DNA from: Atopobiaceae bacterium
GTDB taxonomy: Bacteria; Actinomycetota; Coriobacteriia; Coriobacteriales; Atopobiaceae
Assembly (NCBI GenBank): GCA_017459605.1
Contig: JAFUCQ010000123.1
Coordinates: 1-55,125, forward strand
DNA: 55,125 bases
Direction: 5' to 3'
This document shows positions 33,435 to 41,260 of this stretch, piece after piece. The translations under genes were made by a program, and so were the position numbers. The stretch's first letter is position 1. Each line of letters opens with the position of its first letter. The notes under the pieces are model-generated. The model was not told the origin of the DNA. It worked only from the letters and a program-made list of their open reading frames with translations, and did not search any database.

Positions 33435-36400
33435 GCAGCACGCCCCTTGTCGTCATACAGATAGGTGTTCAGTTCGTGGACGATATCGACAAGCTCCCCG
33501 TGGAAGACCTTGTCGAGCTTCTTAAACCCGCCCTTGCTCTTGAAGCGCTCATCTTCGTCGAAGACGGACGCGTTCAGGACAGAGTCGTTTATGAGGTAGG
33601 TCTCGATGCGATCGAGCCAGTTAAGCTCTTGCTTGCTGAAAGAGTGGGCGGCCTTGAGACGTTCCACGGCGCGATGTATGCGCTCCTCATGGCTGAGCAG
33701 GATGGAGCCGATAGCATAGCGGCGCACGAGGCTGATGATGTCGGCGGCCATCTCGGCATTCGTCATCTCGGATATGGCCCTATTAAGGCGGGTTGCGTTG
33801 AACCCGGCGCGGTCGAGCGTCAGCTCGAGCTCGCGCAGCGTTTCGCGCGTCAGGTCGGCGGGCTTCGTCACGCACAGGTTGAGCGCCGCCACCTCGTTAA
33901 CATGGGTCGTGATGTAGTCGCTGAACGCCTCTAGGTAGTCTTCTGGCCTCGCTCCGCCGCCGTAGTCGCGGGTATGGCTTACCAGCTCGTCTGGCGCATC
34001 TGATATCACGACAGCGTGGCCCTTGTTCGCATGCACCTCGTCAAGTGCAGCAAGGATTTCGCGCTGCTGCTTGGCGCGCTGCTTGGCAGCCTGCGGGTCG
34101 TCTCCATGCAGGTCGCGCGTGAACTCCTCGAAAGAGAACCCGGCGTGCTCCTCGGCTGCCTTGAGCTGCTTTTCGCTCAGCGAGTGAATCTTGCGCTGCA
34201 GCTTGGCGATGAGTCTGTCGATTTGCACCTGAACGTCATCGTCGTCCTCGTAGTAGTCCAGACCGTCGATAAGCTGTGCGATGGTCGTGGTCGGGTTTGC
34301 GGATATCGGCCTCATGGTGCTTACGGGTTCCAGCGCCTCGTATACGCCAACGGGGTCGAATATCTCGAAGTGCGTCTTGTGGATATCCGGGCAAAGGCGC
34401 GTCGCGCGTCCGAGCATCTGCTCGAACAGAATGCGCGACTTCACTCGCCGCATGAACACGAGCGTCGTCAGCTCCGGCACGTCGATGCCGGTGGTAAGCA
34501 GGTCGACGGTCACGGCGATGGACGGGTACGGCTCGTTCTTGAACCTGCGCACCAGTTCGCGTGTTCGCTTTGGGTTTCCCCCTCCGGCTGCTGCGGTGAT
34601 CTTCATTATCGCGTCGTTGTCCACGCCGGTTTCGGAGTAAATCTCTTTGAGTATGCGCACGATCATGTCTGCATGCGCGTCATCAACCGCGTATATGAGC
34701 GTCTTGCCCTGTTCCTCGGGGGCCTCGGGATCGATGTATGCTGCGATCTCCTCGAGTATCGCCCGGTCGATGTTCTCGTCGACGACGCTCTTGTTGAAGT
34801 CGTCGACGTCGAAGTCGAGCTCGTCCTCCAGCTCTGCGCCGTTGATGAGCTCGCCGGTCTTCGGGTTATATACGGTCACGGTATCGCCGCTTTTGTAGTG
34901 AATTCCGCCCTCGGTGAGCTTCGTCTTGAGCGTGTGCGGCACGTCATGGTCGACAAGGTAGCCGTCGATAACCGCCTCTCGGTAGGTGTACTGGAACACG
35001 GGAGCACCGAATATCTGCGTCGTGTGCAGGGCAGGCGTCGCAGTGAGGGCGATTTTCATGGCGTCGAAGTAGTCGATTACCGCGCGGTACTTGCTCTGGT
35101 AGTCTCGCTGGTCGCGGTAGAGAGACTCCTCCTCTGTCATCTCCTTGTCCAGGATGTAGCCGCGGTGCGCCTCGTCCACGATGACGAGGTCGAAGTCGGT
35201 TACGGCAGGTTTGTTGCCCTCGCCGTCGTCGTACATGATCCGCTTCACCATGCTCTGCACGGTGGCGATGGATATGCGTGTCTCGGGATTAATCTCGGCA
35301 GTGTCGAGGCCCTTTACCTCGTATATCTGATCGAGAGCCATCAGCTGCTCGATCTTGACGTCCTTGAAGGCGTCCTCTGCCTGCTCGCCGAGTGCGTCGC
35401 GGTCAACGAGGAACAGGATACGGCGGAACCGGTCGGTCGATAGGAATCGGTAGATCATCGCTAGCGCCGTGCGGGTCTTGCCGGTGCCGGTCGCCATAGC
35501 GATGAGCGCCGTTGGCTTGCCGGCAATGACCGCCTTCTCGGCGGCGGACACGGCCTTTATCTGGTATTCGCGCAGGTTCAGCCCGTCCTTGTCCCGTAGA
35601 AGGTCGTAGGGCTCGTCGGCAAGGCGTTGGTTGGCGGCCTTCACGTCCTCTTGCAGCATGCGCATGAGCGCCTGCGGTCGCGGCCAGCCGCGCAGCGGCT
35701 TTGGCGCGTTCGACGGGTCGCGCAGGTCGAGCGACCAGATGCCGGATTTCGTCTCGTACTGCTTGAGATAGGGCCTGCCGTTCGTGGCGAACGTGAACGG
35801 CACTTGATAGTGGCCGTCGTACTCGATGGCGACATAGCAATAGTCGACCTGTCGGATATGGCTCGAGTAGTCTTTGCACTGCACGTCGAGCACAGAGAGC
35901 ACATCCTTGCGCTCCGCTTTGGCCTCGACCGTACCCACCATAGTTTCGTCCACGAAGAAGGCGTAGTCCACGTAACCGCCGTCACCGATACTGGAATCCG
36001 TCGGCCATTCGGCAATCGCCATGTTGTGGCCCTTCTTGGGGCGTGCGCCCTTTGAGTGGCGAATCGTCTCTGTGTCTGCTTCCCAGCCGGCGTCGCGCAT
36101 CGCCGCGTCGACGAGGAGGCGTGTCTCCTTCTCGGTCTTCGGACGCTGGTTCTCGGCTTCCAGAACGCGCTTGACGCGCTCGGCTTTCGAGACCTTCGGG
36201 GCGGCCTTCGCCTTCGCCTTGGCTTCCTCGGCAAGCTTCTCGTCTTCGGCTTCGCTTGTCTTTGTCGGCACAGCAGGCCTGGCCTCAGGTTCCGCTTTTG
36301 CTGGCTCCACATAGGGACGCATCTCGTACTGCTCGTTGCCGAAGGCCATGGCGAACCAGAGGCAAACGCTGTACGTTATTCTTACAAGCCCGCTCGCGAG

Positions 36401-36706
36401 TTCAACTGACTCGTAGCCCTCGTGGACAGCCCGGTTGCGCGCCTTGCGCATCTCGTGCAAAACGCTCACGATTTGCTGAGGAAGGTACCCCTCGCTCGCT
36501 AGACGGTTGATCTTCGTGACAGCCTTCTGATCGGCGGGCTCCTCAACGCCAGTGAAACCGTAGATCATGTCGACGATGCTCTCGCCGATCATGCCCACCT
36601 TGATGAGCGCGGAATTCGAATCGTCCGCGCAGTAGCTTTCCGCCTGGTTTCCAAATGTGGCCAACGCGGGGAACTCTTTTGTGAGGAAGTCGAAGTTGCC
36701 GCTCAT
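33431..36706 (-). CDS. hsdR: Type I restriction endonuclease subunit HsdR
   Basis: A 1091-residue HsdR. After an N-terminal DUF4145-like helical domain and a lysine/alanine-rich linker (about residues 140-190), the nuclease domain shows VDYAFFVDETMVGTVEAKAE near 250-270. The SF2 translocase has Walker A MATGTGKTRTA near 400, DEAHRG near 509, ALTATPA and the motif VI GRATRLCPD. It translocates DNA and cuts at a distance when unmethylated targets are bound by the complex. The start is MSGNFDFLTKEF at 36706, in an ATGA overlap with the stop of the small RHH gene. Confidence 0.95.
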   Translation of the reverse strand: MSGNFDFLTKEFPALATFGNQAESYCADDSNSALIKVGMIGESIVDMIYGFTGVEEPADQKAVTKINRLASEGYLPQQIVSVLHEMRKARNRAVHEGYESVELASGLVRITYSVCLWFAMAFGNEQYEMRPYVEPAKAEPEARPAVPTKTSEAEDEKLAEEAKAKAKAAPKVSKAERVKRVLEAENQRPKTEKETRLLVDAAMRDAGWEADTETIRHSKGARPKKGHNMAIAEWPTDSSIGDGGYVDYAFFVDETMVGTVEAKAERKDVLSVLDVQCKDYSSHIRQVDYCYVAIEYDGHYQVPFTFATNGRPYLKQYETKSGIWSLDLRDPSNAPKPLRGWPRPQALMRMLQEDVKAANQRLADEPYDLLRDKDGLNLREYQIKAVSAAEKAVIAGKPTALIAMATGTGKTRTALAMIYRFLSTDRFRRILFLVDRDALGEQAEDAFKDVKIEQLMALDQIYEVKGLDTAEINPETRISIATVQSMVKRIMYDDGEGNKPAVTDFDLVIVDEAHRGYILDKEMTEEESLYRDQRDYQSKYRAVIDYFDAMKIALTATPALHTTQIFGAPVFQYTYREAVIDGYLVDHDVPHTLKTKLTEGGIHYKSGDTVTVYNPKTGELINGAELEDELDFDVDDFNKSVVDENIDRAILEEIAAYIDPEAPEEQGKTLIYAVDDAHADMIVRILKEIYSETGVDNDAIMKITAAAGGGNPKRTRELVRRFKNEPYPSIAVTVDLLTTGIDVPELTTLVFMRRVKSRILFEQMLGRATRLCPDIHKTHFEIFDPVGVYEALEPVSTMRPISANPTTTIAQLIDGLDYYEDDDDVQVQIDRLIAKLQRKIHSLSEKQLKAAEEHAGFSFEEFTRDLHGDDPQAAKQRAKQQREILAALDEVHANKGHAVVISDAPDELVSHTRDYGGGARPEDYLEAFSDYITTHVNEVAALNLCVTKPADLTRETLRELELTLDRAGFNATRLNRAISEMTNAEMAADIISLVRRYAIGSILLSHEERIHRAVERLKAAHSFSKQELNWLDRIETYLINDSVLNASVFDEDERFKSKGGFKKLDKVFHGELVDIVHELNTYLYDDKGRAA

Positions 36707-36918
36707 TTGGAAACACCCGCCTCGGCTGTGAGACGCTGGATGGCGCATTGCCGTATGTATGCCGAGAAGCTCATGCCCGAAAGCGACGCTTCCTCAGATA
36801 TGGCCGCCTTGAGGTTGGTGGGTATCCGAATGGTAGTGGTGGCCATTTCGCCTTTAGCGAGATAGGACTGGATCTCCGTGCGGTCGGCTCCCTTGTCTAC
36901 GAGTTCACGATATCCCAT
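36703..36918 (-). CDS. Ribbon-helix-helix DNA-binding protein heading the restriction operon
   Basis: A 71-residue protein whose C-terminal 47 residues are an Arc/CopG-type ribbon-helix-helix: the beta strand TTTIRIPTNLKAAI followed by two helices with SGMSFSAYIRQCAIQR. A short acidic leader of 24 residues precedes it. AGGAGG eight bases before the ATG supports the long form; MATTTIRIP would be the short one. Its stop overlaps the hsdR start (ATGA). Such proteins are antitoxins or repressors; here no toxin is adjacent and two direct repeats lie just upstream, so autoregulation of the whole restriction operon is the most likely role (inference). Confidence 0.8.
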   Translation of the reverse strand: MGYRELVDKGADRTEIQSYLAKGEMATTTIRIPTNLKAAISEEASLSGMSFSAYIRQCAIQRLTAEAGVSK

Positions 36919-36940
36919 ATCGGTTGCCTCCTATCCGTAC

Positions 36941-36960
36941 CGAATACATCCGAATACATT
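36941..36960 (-). promoter_or_regulatory. Direct-repeat operator candidate of the restriction operon
   Basis: CGAATACATC and CGAATACATT are adjacent 10-bp direct repeats starting 22 bp upstream of the RHH start codon. Ribbon-helix-helix dimers commonly bind pairs of short repeats placed one helical turn apart, as here. A possible -35 TTGATA lies beside them on the minus strand. Confidence 0.5.
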
Positions 36961-37039
36961 CTATCAAACTGAACGAGGCACGATGATAGCTCGCGGCTAT
37001 GAATTAGAGGCCGAATTGTTCGAATTGTTTTGCCGCACG

Positions 37040-37410
37040 TCCTGGCTGCCGGCCTGGCCGTGCGCTACCAACCTCGGTTTGACCGCAGCCCGGCCGCCCA
37101 CGCTCCGGGTGTGCGCTCGGCCCGTTCGTGCCACATGCCGGCCGCGCGCCCAGGAAGTCTCCCGCACGGCCAGCTGTCGGCTCCGTGTGGTCTTCGCATA
37201 CGCGCCTACGGCAGCCCGCTGGCGCGGTCTGCCTCCGGCTGCGTGCTCAGCCCACACTACGCCGCCATTTGGCCTACCGCAGCGTTATCGGGGGCGAGCG
37301 TCCGTCATGCGTCACGCCCGGTGCAGCGGCGCACACCCGGAGCGTGGCCGTCCGGTCTGCTACCGTCACGCGCTCGTCCGCGCCCGTCCAGCCCATCAGC
37401 CAGCGCGGGC
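37040..37410. repeat. GC-rich non-coding gap with a long inverted repeat
   Basis: CCACGCTCCGGGTGTGCGC (37098-37116) recurs exactly as its reverse complement at 37329-37347, 212 bp apart, and the sequences flanking the arms show weaker inverted similarity (CTGGCTG near 37053 against CAGCCAG near 37400). The stretch is extremely GC-rich. Several frames are open over 80-260 codons, but the products are Arg/Ala/Pro-rich with no family features, as expected from composition. The gap 36919-37436 (518 bp) thus appears to hold a structured element such as a replication or transfer origin, or an RNA. Confidence 0.5.
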
Positions 37411-37436
37411 GGCAAAGGCTATGAGGAATCGTCTCT

Positions 37437-37844
37437 TTATGCCTGAGCATCAAGGGACGATTGCTGCTCGGTCTTTCGCCACGTACGCCCGAAAAGGGCT
37501 TCTCCATCAGGGCCCAGCGAAAGAACAACTGCATCGGATAAAGCGCGTTGGGCAATTTCAGGGTATGAGGACAACTTGTCGATGGCAACGAAAGTTTGCT
37601 TGCTGGCATTCAGATAGGCTTGGGCAAGCCCTGCAATCGCTTGGTTTTCGATGTTCTTAAACATAATCGAGTCGTGTACGAGCGTGGGTACGTCAGCGGC
37701 TTCAAGCATTGCAAGGTCGAATTCGATTACCCCTCTCGGCGTTTCGCTCCCCGGCGTCGAAGCCGTGGCGTTCAGCTCCTTCGGGGAGAAGTCGGGCTGG
37801 GGTGAAAGCTTCGACATCAAGGAAAAGGGGCTTTCAAAGATCAT
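37437..37844 (-). pseudogene. C-terminal remnant of a DUF2326-type ATPase-associated protein
   Basis: A 135-codon frame whose core, VIEFDLAMLEAADVPTLVHDSIMFKNIENQAI followed by KQTFVAIDKLSSYPEIAQRAL, matches the conserved C-terminal DUF2326 region of large SMC-like ATPases that occur in defence-associated gene sets (ABC-3C-like). The family protein is usually over 500 residues; the ATPase and coiled-coil parts are absent, and no matching frame lies upstream. It is therefore called a fragment. The GC is lower than in the gap on its left. Confidence 0.5.
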
Positions 37845-37952
37845 CGGTTAGCCTGGTTCTCCTGTCCCAAGCTCTTTTTTGTATTCTCGCTTTATGCGCG
37901 ATTCAGCTCAATGTGGTTAGTGGGGCAGTCAAACCGCTTGGGCAACGGCGAT

Positions 37953-38050
37953 GGAAGGGCGTAAACGTGTGCTTCGGCACGTTTCCGCCCTTCCGTTGCC
38001 TTTCGCTGAGGGGGTACAACAACATCATGTTTCTTATAGGTGATGTTGTT
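37953..38050. terminator. Two strong hairpins between the DUF2326 remnant and repA
   Basis: The first hairpin pairs 37953-37969 (GGAAGGGCGTAAACGTG) with 37978-37994 over 17 positions with one mismatch and a TGCTTCGG loop. The second pairs AACAACATCA (38018-38027) with TGATGTTGTT (38041-38050) perfectly around 13 bases. They follow the repA stop on the minus strand and could end that transcript or serve as protein-binding sites; neither has a clear T-run. Confidence 0.55.
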
Positions 38051-38084
38051 CCCCCTGTGGGTGGCGTGCAAATGGCTGTTGGGC

Positions 38085-39212
38085 TCATATCCTCCTGCGG
38101 CGGATGATGGTGCTTGAAGCACTGCTTACGAGCTCGAAGAGCTTGCTTTCCTCAATATGCTTGTTGATGGTCCGCTTGTCTTTGCCGATGTAGCTGACGA
38201 ATGCCTTGCGATCTACCTCTTCCTGGTTCCCCATGAACTCCTCGAGTGCTGCCTCGATTTCGGCGCGAGTTGCTTCGCTTCGATCCCTGCCAGGGCAATG
38301 CGCCCTTCCCGGCTTGTGCGCATTGCAGCTTGCAAGCGTGCCCGTGTCGTCCGTCACGTGGATGGGGTGGGTGAACCAGATGTTGAGCGGCTCCGGTGAT
38401 TTGAAGTCGCGAAGCACGAATTCGAGCCGAAACGGAATCGCGCCTCGGCGGCCCCTCAGCCTTTCCGCCATGAAGGCATCGTCGTTCATGCCGAGCTCCA
38501 CCATGTCGATGAGAGCGTCGGCGTCGCGGCCAAACACGCCCGAGCCCGAAGCCCAGTCCTGCGCGTTCTTTCCTCCCTGGCCGCCTTTCGAATGGTGGTG
38601 GCTGTATGCCACCGTGCAGTCGAGCGCCTCGACGAGGCGGTCGAGCTCCGCGCAGAACCGCGTGATGGCATCCGCGTCGTTTTCCGAGCCCGGTTGTATC
38701 TTGTAGGCGGGGTCGATGATGACGAGATCGAATTCTCCGCGCTTGCAAGTTGCGATGAGACCATCGACGAGCGTCGCCGCATCGGAGTACTTGCTCCTCA
38801 GGTTCGCGACCATGAGGTTATCGTTCACCATCGTCCGGTTCGCGTGGAGCGCGTCGGTGACGCGGCAGACGCGGTGCATGAATTGCGGTCGCTGGATCTC
38901 GAGGTTAACGTAGAGCACGCGCCCCTTCATGCATTTGAACCTGTCGAGCCACCAGCCGCCGGTCGAGACCGCGACGGCGAGCTCGATGAGCGGGTAAGAC
39001 TTGCCTGCCTTCGAAGCCCCGGCGACGAGCAGCTTGCCGCCTTTACGGATGACTCCCTCGATTATCTCGGGTGGCAGCTCGGGGAGCTCCTCGTATTCTG
39101 TTATGGCAGGTTCGGCATGGATGACGGGCGTGCCTTCAGCGCCATCGACTTCGCCGTTTGCGATTAGCTCCTCGACCATGGCCATGTATTCCTCGCGCAT
39201 GCTCATGGTCAT
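38085..39212 (-). CDS. RepA-like AAA ATPase (hexameric helicase type)
   Basis: A 375-residue protein of the AAA_25/RSF1010 RepA-like RecA-fold class. It has Walker A LLVAGASKAGKSYPLIELA, Walker B FDLVIIDPAYKIQPGSENDA, and the SHHHSKGGQGGKNAQDWASGSG motif typical of these helicases, plus a C-terminal winged-helix-like tail (EVDRKAFVSYIGKDKRTINKH). On integrative elements such proteins drive replication of the excised circle. The start follows the stop of an excisionase fragment by 3 bp, which indicates a former xis-repA operon. The GC-rich inverted-repeat gap to its left could be its origin (inference). Confidence 0.8.
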   Translation of the reverse strand: MTMSMREEYMAMVEELIANGEVDGAEGTPVIHAEPAITEYEELPELPPEIIEGVIRKGGKLLVAGASKAGKSYPLIELAVAVSTGGWWLDRFKCMKGRVLYVNLEIQRPQFMHRVCRVTDALHANRTMVNDNLMVANLRSKYSDAATLVDGLIATCKRGEFDLVIIDPAYKIQPGSENDADAITRFCAELDRLVEALDCTVAYSHHHSKGGQGGKNAQDWASGSGVFGRDADALIDMVELGMNDDAFMAERLRGRRGAIPFRLEFVLRDFKSPEPLNIWFTHPIHVTDDTGTLASCNAHKPGRAHCPGRDRSEATRAEIEAALEEFMGNQEEVDRKAFVSYIGKDKRTINKHIEESKLFELVSSASSTIIRRRRI

Positions 39213-39215
39213 GGA

Positions 39216-39305
39216 TTACTGCCCGGAATCGCCGTTCAGATAGGCGATGAGACGCTGCTTAGGCACGTACCAACGGCTCTTGCCAACCTGGACCGCGGGA
39301 AGCAT
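39216..39305 (-). pseudogene. Excisionase C-terminal fragment
   Basis: The minus strand encodes MLPAVQVGKSRWYVPKQRLI and then AYLNGDSGQ with a TAA three bases before repA. This is the wing and last helix of an HTH excisionase; the helix-turn-helix itself is missing. Upstream of about 39303 the frame loses any resemblance and the sequence becomes the sense strand of the Cys-rich gene, so a deletion or recombination joint lies there. Confidence 0.6.
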
Positions 39306-39786
39306 AGAAGGCCTTGCATCTGCCCTCGAGGACGATGCTCGCTACCCGGTTTTCCCGTTCACAACAGGCGAGCTGCTCATCGAGGGGTCCTGCTCGGCCG
39401 AGCGTGCATTGCTGCTTTCAGACGCGGTCATCAAGCCTTTCGTTCAAGGCGTCCGCATGCAGACCGTTAAAGGCATCCTTGCGCCTTTCGCCGACAGCCA
39501 CCTCACATCGCTATGGGTGTGCCTGTGCGAGAGCTTTCGGGAAGCGCGCGTCGGGGCGTGCAAAGCGTGCGGGTTGCCCGTTATCGCAATCGGCGAGCGC
39601 GGCTCAAAGCGCCAGTACTGCTCGGACAGCTGCAAGCGCAAGTACAAGCGCGCTCTCAAGTTCGCGTCGCTTGTCAACGAGGGCGGATTGGACCCGGTGC
39701 AAGCCGCGCGGGAAGCCGGCATCGCCCAGGCGACCGCGCTCGGCATGCTTGAGCGCAACGATATTCACGTCAATCTCGCCCGATAG
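39247..39786 (+). CDS. Cys-rich zinc-finger-like protein, N-terminus probably artificial
   Basis: A 179-codon frame. The C-terminal third has ACKACGLPVIAIGERGSKRQ followed by YCSDSCKRKYKR, a four-cysteine zinc ribbon like those of CGNR-type proteins, then a small helix-turn-helix-like end (DPVQAAREAGIAQATALGML). The middle is unassigned. The first 20 or so codons lie antisense over the excisionase fragment and show no ribosome binding site, so the true start was probably lost at the joint near 39303 and the gene may be truncated. It is oriented toward the integrase, 60 bp away. Confidence 0.5.
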   Translation: MRRCLGTYQRLLPTWTAGSIEGLASALEDDARYPVFPFTTGELLIEGSCSAERALLLSDAVIKPFVQGVRMQTVKGILAPFADSHLTSLWVCLCESFREARVGACKACGLPVIAIGERGSKRQYCSDSCKRKYKRALKFASLVNEGGLDPVQAAREAGIAQATALGMLERNDIHVNLAR

Positions 39787-39846
39787 GGCGCGATGAATGG
39801 ACTTCCCTTATCAAGCCAGCGTTGCCGGAAAGGAAGGTGATAAGAA

Positions 39847-41202
39847 ATGGCAAACAGCAAAGGAGATGGCAGCATCTACCAGGCCAAGGACAAGAACGGT
39901 AAGCCAATCCCGAACTGCTGGCGTATTAGCGTCTCGTTCGGCAGCTCAGGCTGTGACCGTCAGCGTGTGCAGTGCACCGTGCACGGCACCAAGGCCGAGG
40001 CCAAGAAGAAGCGCGACGAGATCCGCCGTCAGCACGAGGAGGGTCTCGCAATCGACGCCGGCAAGGTGACAGTCTCGGAGTTCATCGAGACGTGGCTCGA
40101 AGCACGCCAGACCACCGGCAAGGTCAGCGAGTCCACCATCAAGAACTACCGCGCAAGGCTCAAGACCATCGAGCCCTACATCGGCAAGAAGAAGCTCAAC
40201 AAGGTCACAGCTGCCGAGATCGAGCGCGCCTACGCTCAGCTCAAGGCGAAGAAGAAACTGTCGGGCACCACGCTCAACAAACTGCACATCCTGCTGAAGT
40301 CGGTCTTCGAGAAGGCGTGCGACTACGACCTCATCCTGCGCAATCCGTGCAACAAGGTCGAGTCACCCAGCGTCGACAAGCCCGACCGAAAGCCCCTCAC
40401 CCAGGAAGAGGGCGCAACGCTCCTGCACAAGCTCGACATGGAGGAGGCACGCATCATCCGGGAGATGGACGAGAAGGAGGAGCGCCAGGTGAAGAAGGGC
40501 AACCAGTTCGGCCGCAGCTCGATCCGCGGCCTGGCCAACCTCGGCTTCACCATCGGCACGCGCATCGCGTTGGCAACCGGGCTTCGCCGCGGCGAGGTTT
40601 TCGGCCTCACATGGAAGAACGTCAACCTGCGCCAGAACACGATAACCGTAGCCCAGACGCTCACCAAGGAAGGCGATATAAAGGACCCGAAGACCGGTGC
40701 CGGAAGGCGCACCATCAGTATCGACGAGAACACGGCGGCTCACCTCAAGATGTGGCGCAAGCGCCAGCGCGAGGAGCTCGCGAAGCTGACAATCAAGCTC
40801 GGCGATGCCACGCCGGTGTGCTGCAGCGAACGCGGCGAGTGGGTCAACCTCGCGAACTTCGAGCGTTGGTGGCGTTCCTTCCGAGAGGAAGCAGGCTTCG
40901 ACGGCCTCCGCTTCCACGAGCTCCGTCACAGCCAGGCAACATTGCTACTGGCGAACGGAACCGATCTCAAGACTGTCCAGGACCGCATGGGCCATGCCAA
41001 CGGCGCGATTACTTTGAACTGGTACGCGCACGCCATCCCCGAGAACGACCAGAAGGCAGCGCAGCTTGTTGGAAACCTCTTCGGGACGCCTCCGAAGCGG
41101 ACACAACGCGGACAATCGAAAATCATCAACCTCGCCGAAAACTCTACGCATGCGGAGAGAATTGGCGAAAAACCCGACGCGGTTGGCTTAGCTTTGGCTT
41201 AG
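39847..41202 (+). CDS. int: Tyrosine-family integrase of the element
   Basis: A 451-residue site-specific recombinase. It has an N-terminal arm-binding AP2-like domain (GSIYQAKDKNGKP), a SAM-like core-binding domain (VSEFIETWLEARQTT) and the catalytic domain with Arg in ATGLRRGEVFGL near 244, HELRHSQATLLL near 356-367 and the nucleophile in HANGAITLNWYAH near 391. An insertion of charged residues precedes the first catalytic Arg. It would integrate the element at the tRNA-Asp 3' end and, with an excisionase, release it. Its last codons contain two TTGGCTTAGC arm-site words, and the att copy lies 58 bp downstream. Confidence 0.95.
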   Translation: MANSKGDGSIYQAKDKNGKPIPNCWRISVSFGSSGCDRQRVQCTVHGTKAEAKKKRDEIRRQHEEGLAIDAGKVTVSEFIETWLEARQTTGKVSESTIKNYRARLKTIEPYIGKKKLNKVTAAEIERAYAQLKAKKKLSGTTLNKLHILLKSVFEKACDYDLILRNPCNKVESPSVDKPDRKPLTQEEGATLLHKLDMEEARIIREMDEKEERQVKKGNQFGRSSIRGLANLGFTIGTRIALATGLRRGEVFGLTWKNVNLRQNTITVAQTLTKEGDIKDPKTGAGRRTISIDENTAAHLKMWRKRQREELAKLTIKLGDATPVCCSERGEWVNLANFERWWRSFREEAGFDGLRFHELRHSQATLLLANGTDLKTVQDRMGHANGAITLNWYAHAIPENDQKAAQLVGNLFGTPPKRTQRGQSKIINLAENSTHAERIGEKPDAVGLALA

Positions 41203-41203
41203 C
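41183..41203 (+). repeat. Right-end arm sites inside the integrase 3' end
   Basis: TTGGCTTAGC occurs twice in near tandem (41183-41192, 41194-41203), overlapping the last codons and stop of int. The same word, in the same orientation, occurs twice at the left end of the element. Joined through the circular form these would flank the att core on both sides. Confidence 0.6.
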
Positions 41204-41260
41204 CGCCGCGATTCCCGGCCTCGGAGAAACAAAAAGGCCAGCCGCATAATGGGCTGACCA

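Noticed and set aside
34016-35443. 475-codon frame antisense to hsdR
   Set aside because: It lies wholly within the clear hsdR gene and is a by-product of its codon use.
36878-37660. 260-codon open frame, and others in the GC-rich gap
   Set aside because: Overlapping Arg/Ala/Pro-rich frames on both strands are expected from the extreme GC; none has a ribosome binding site or family motif.
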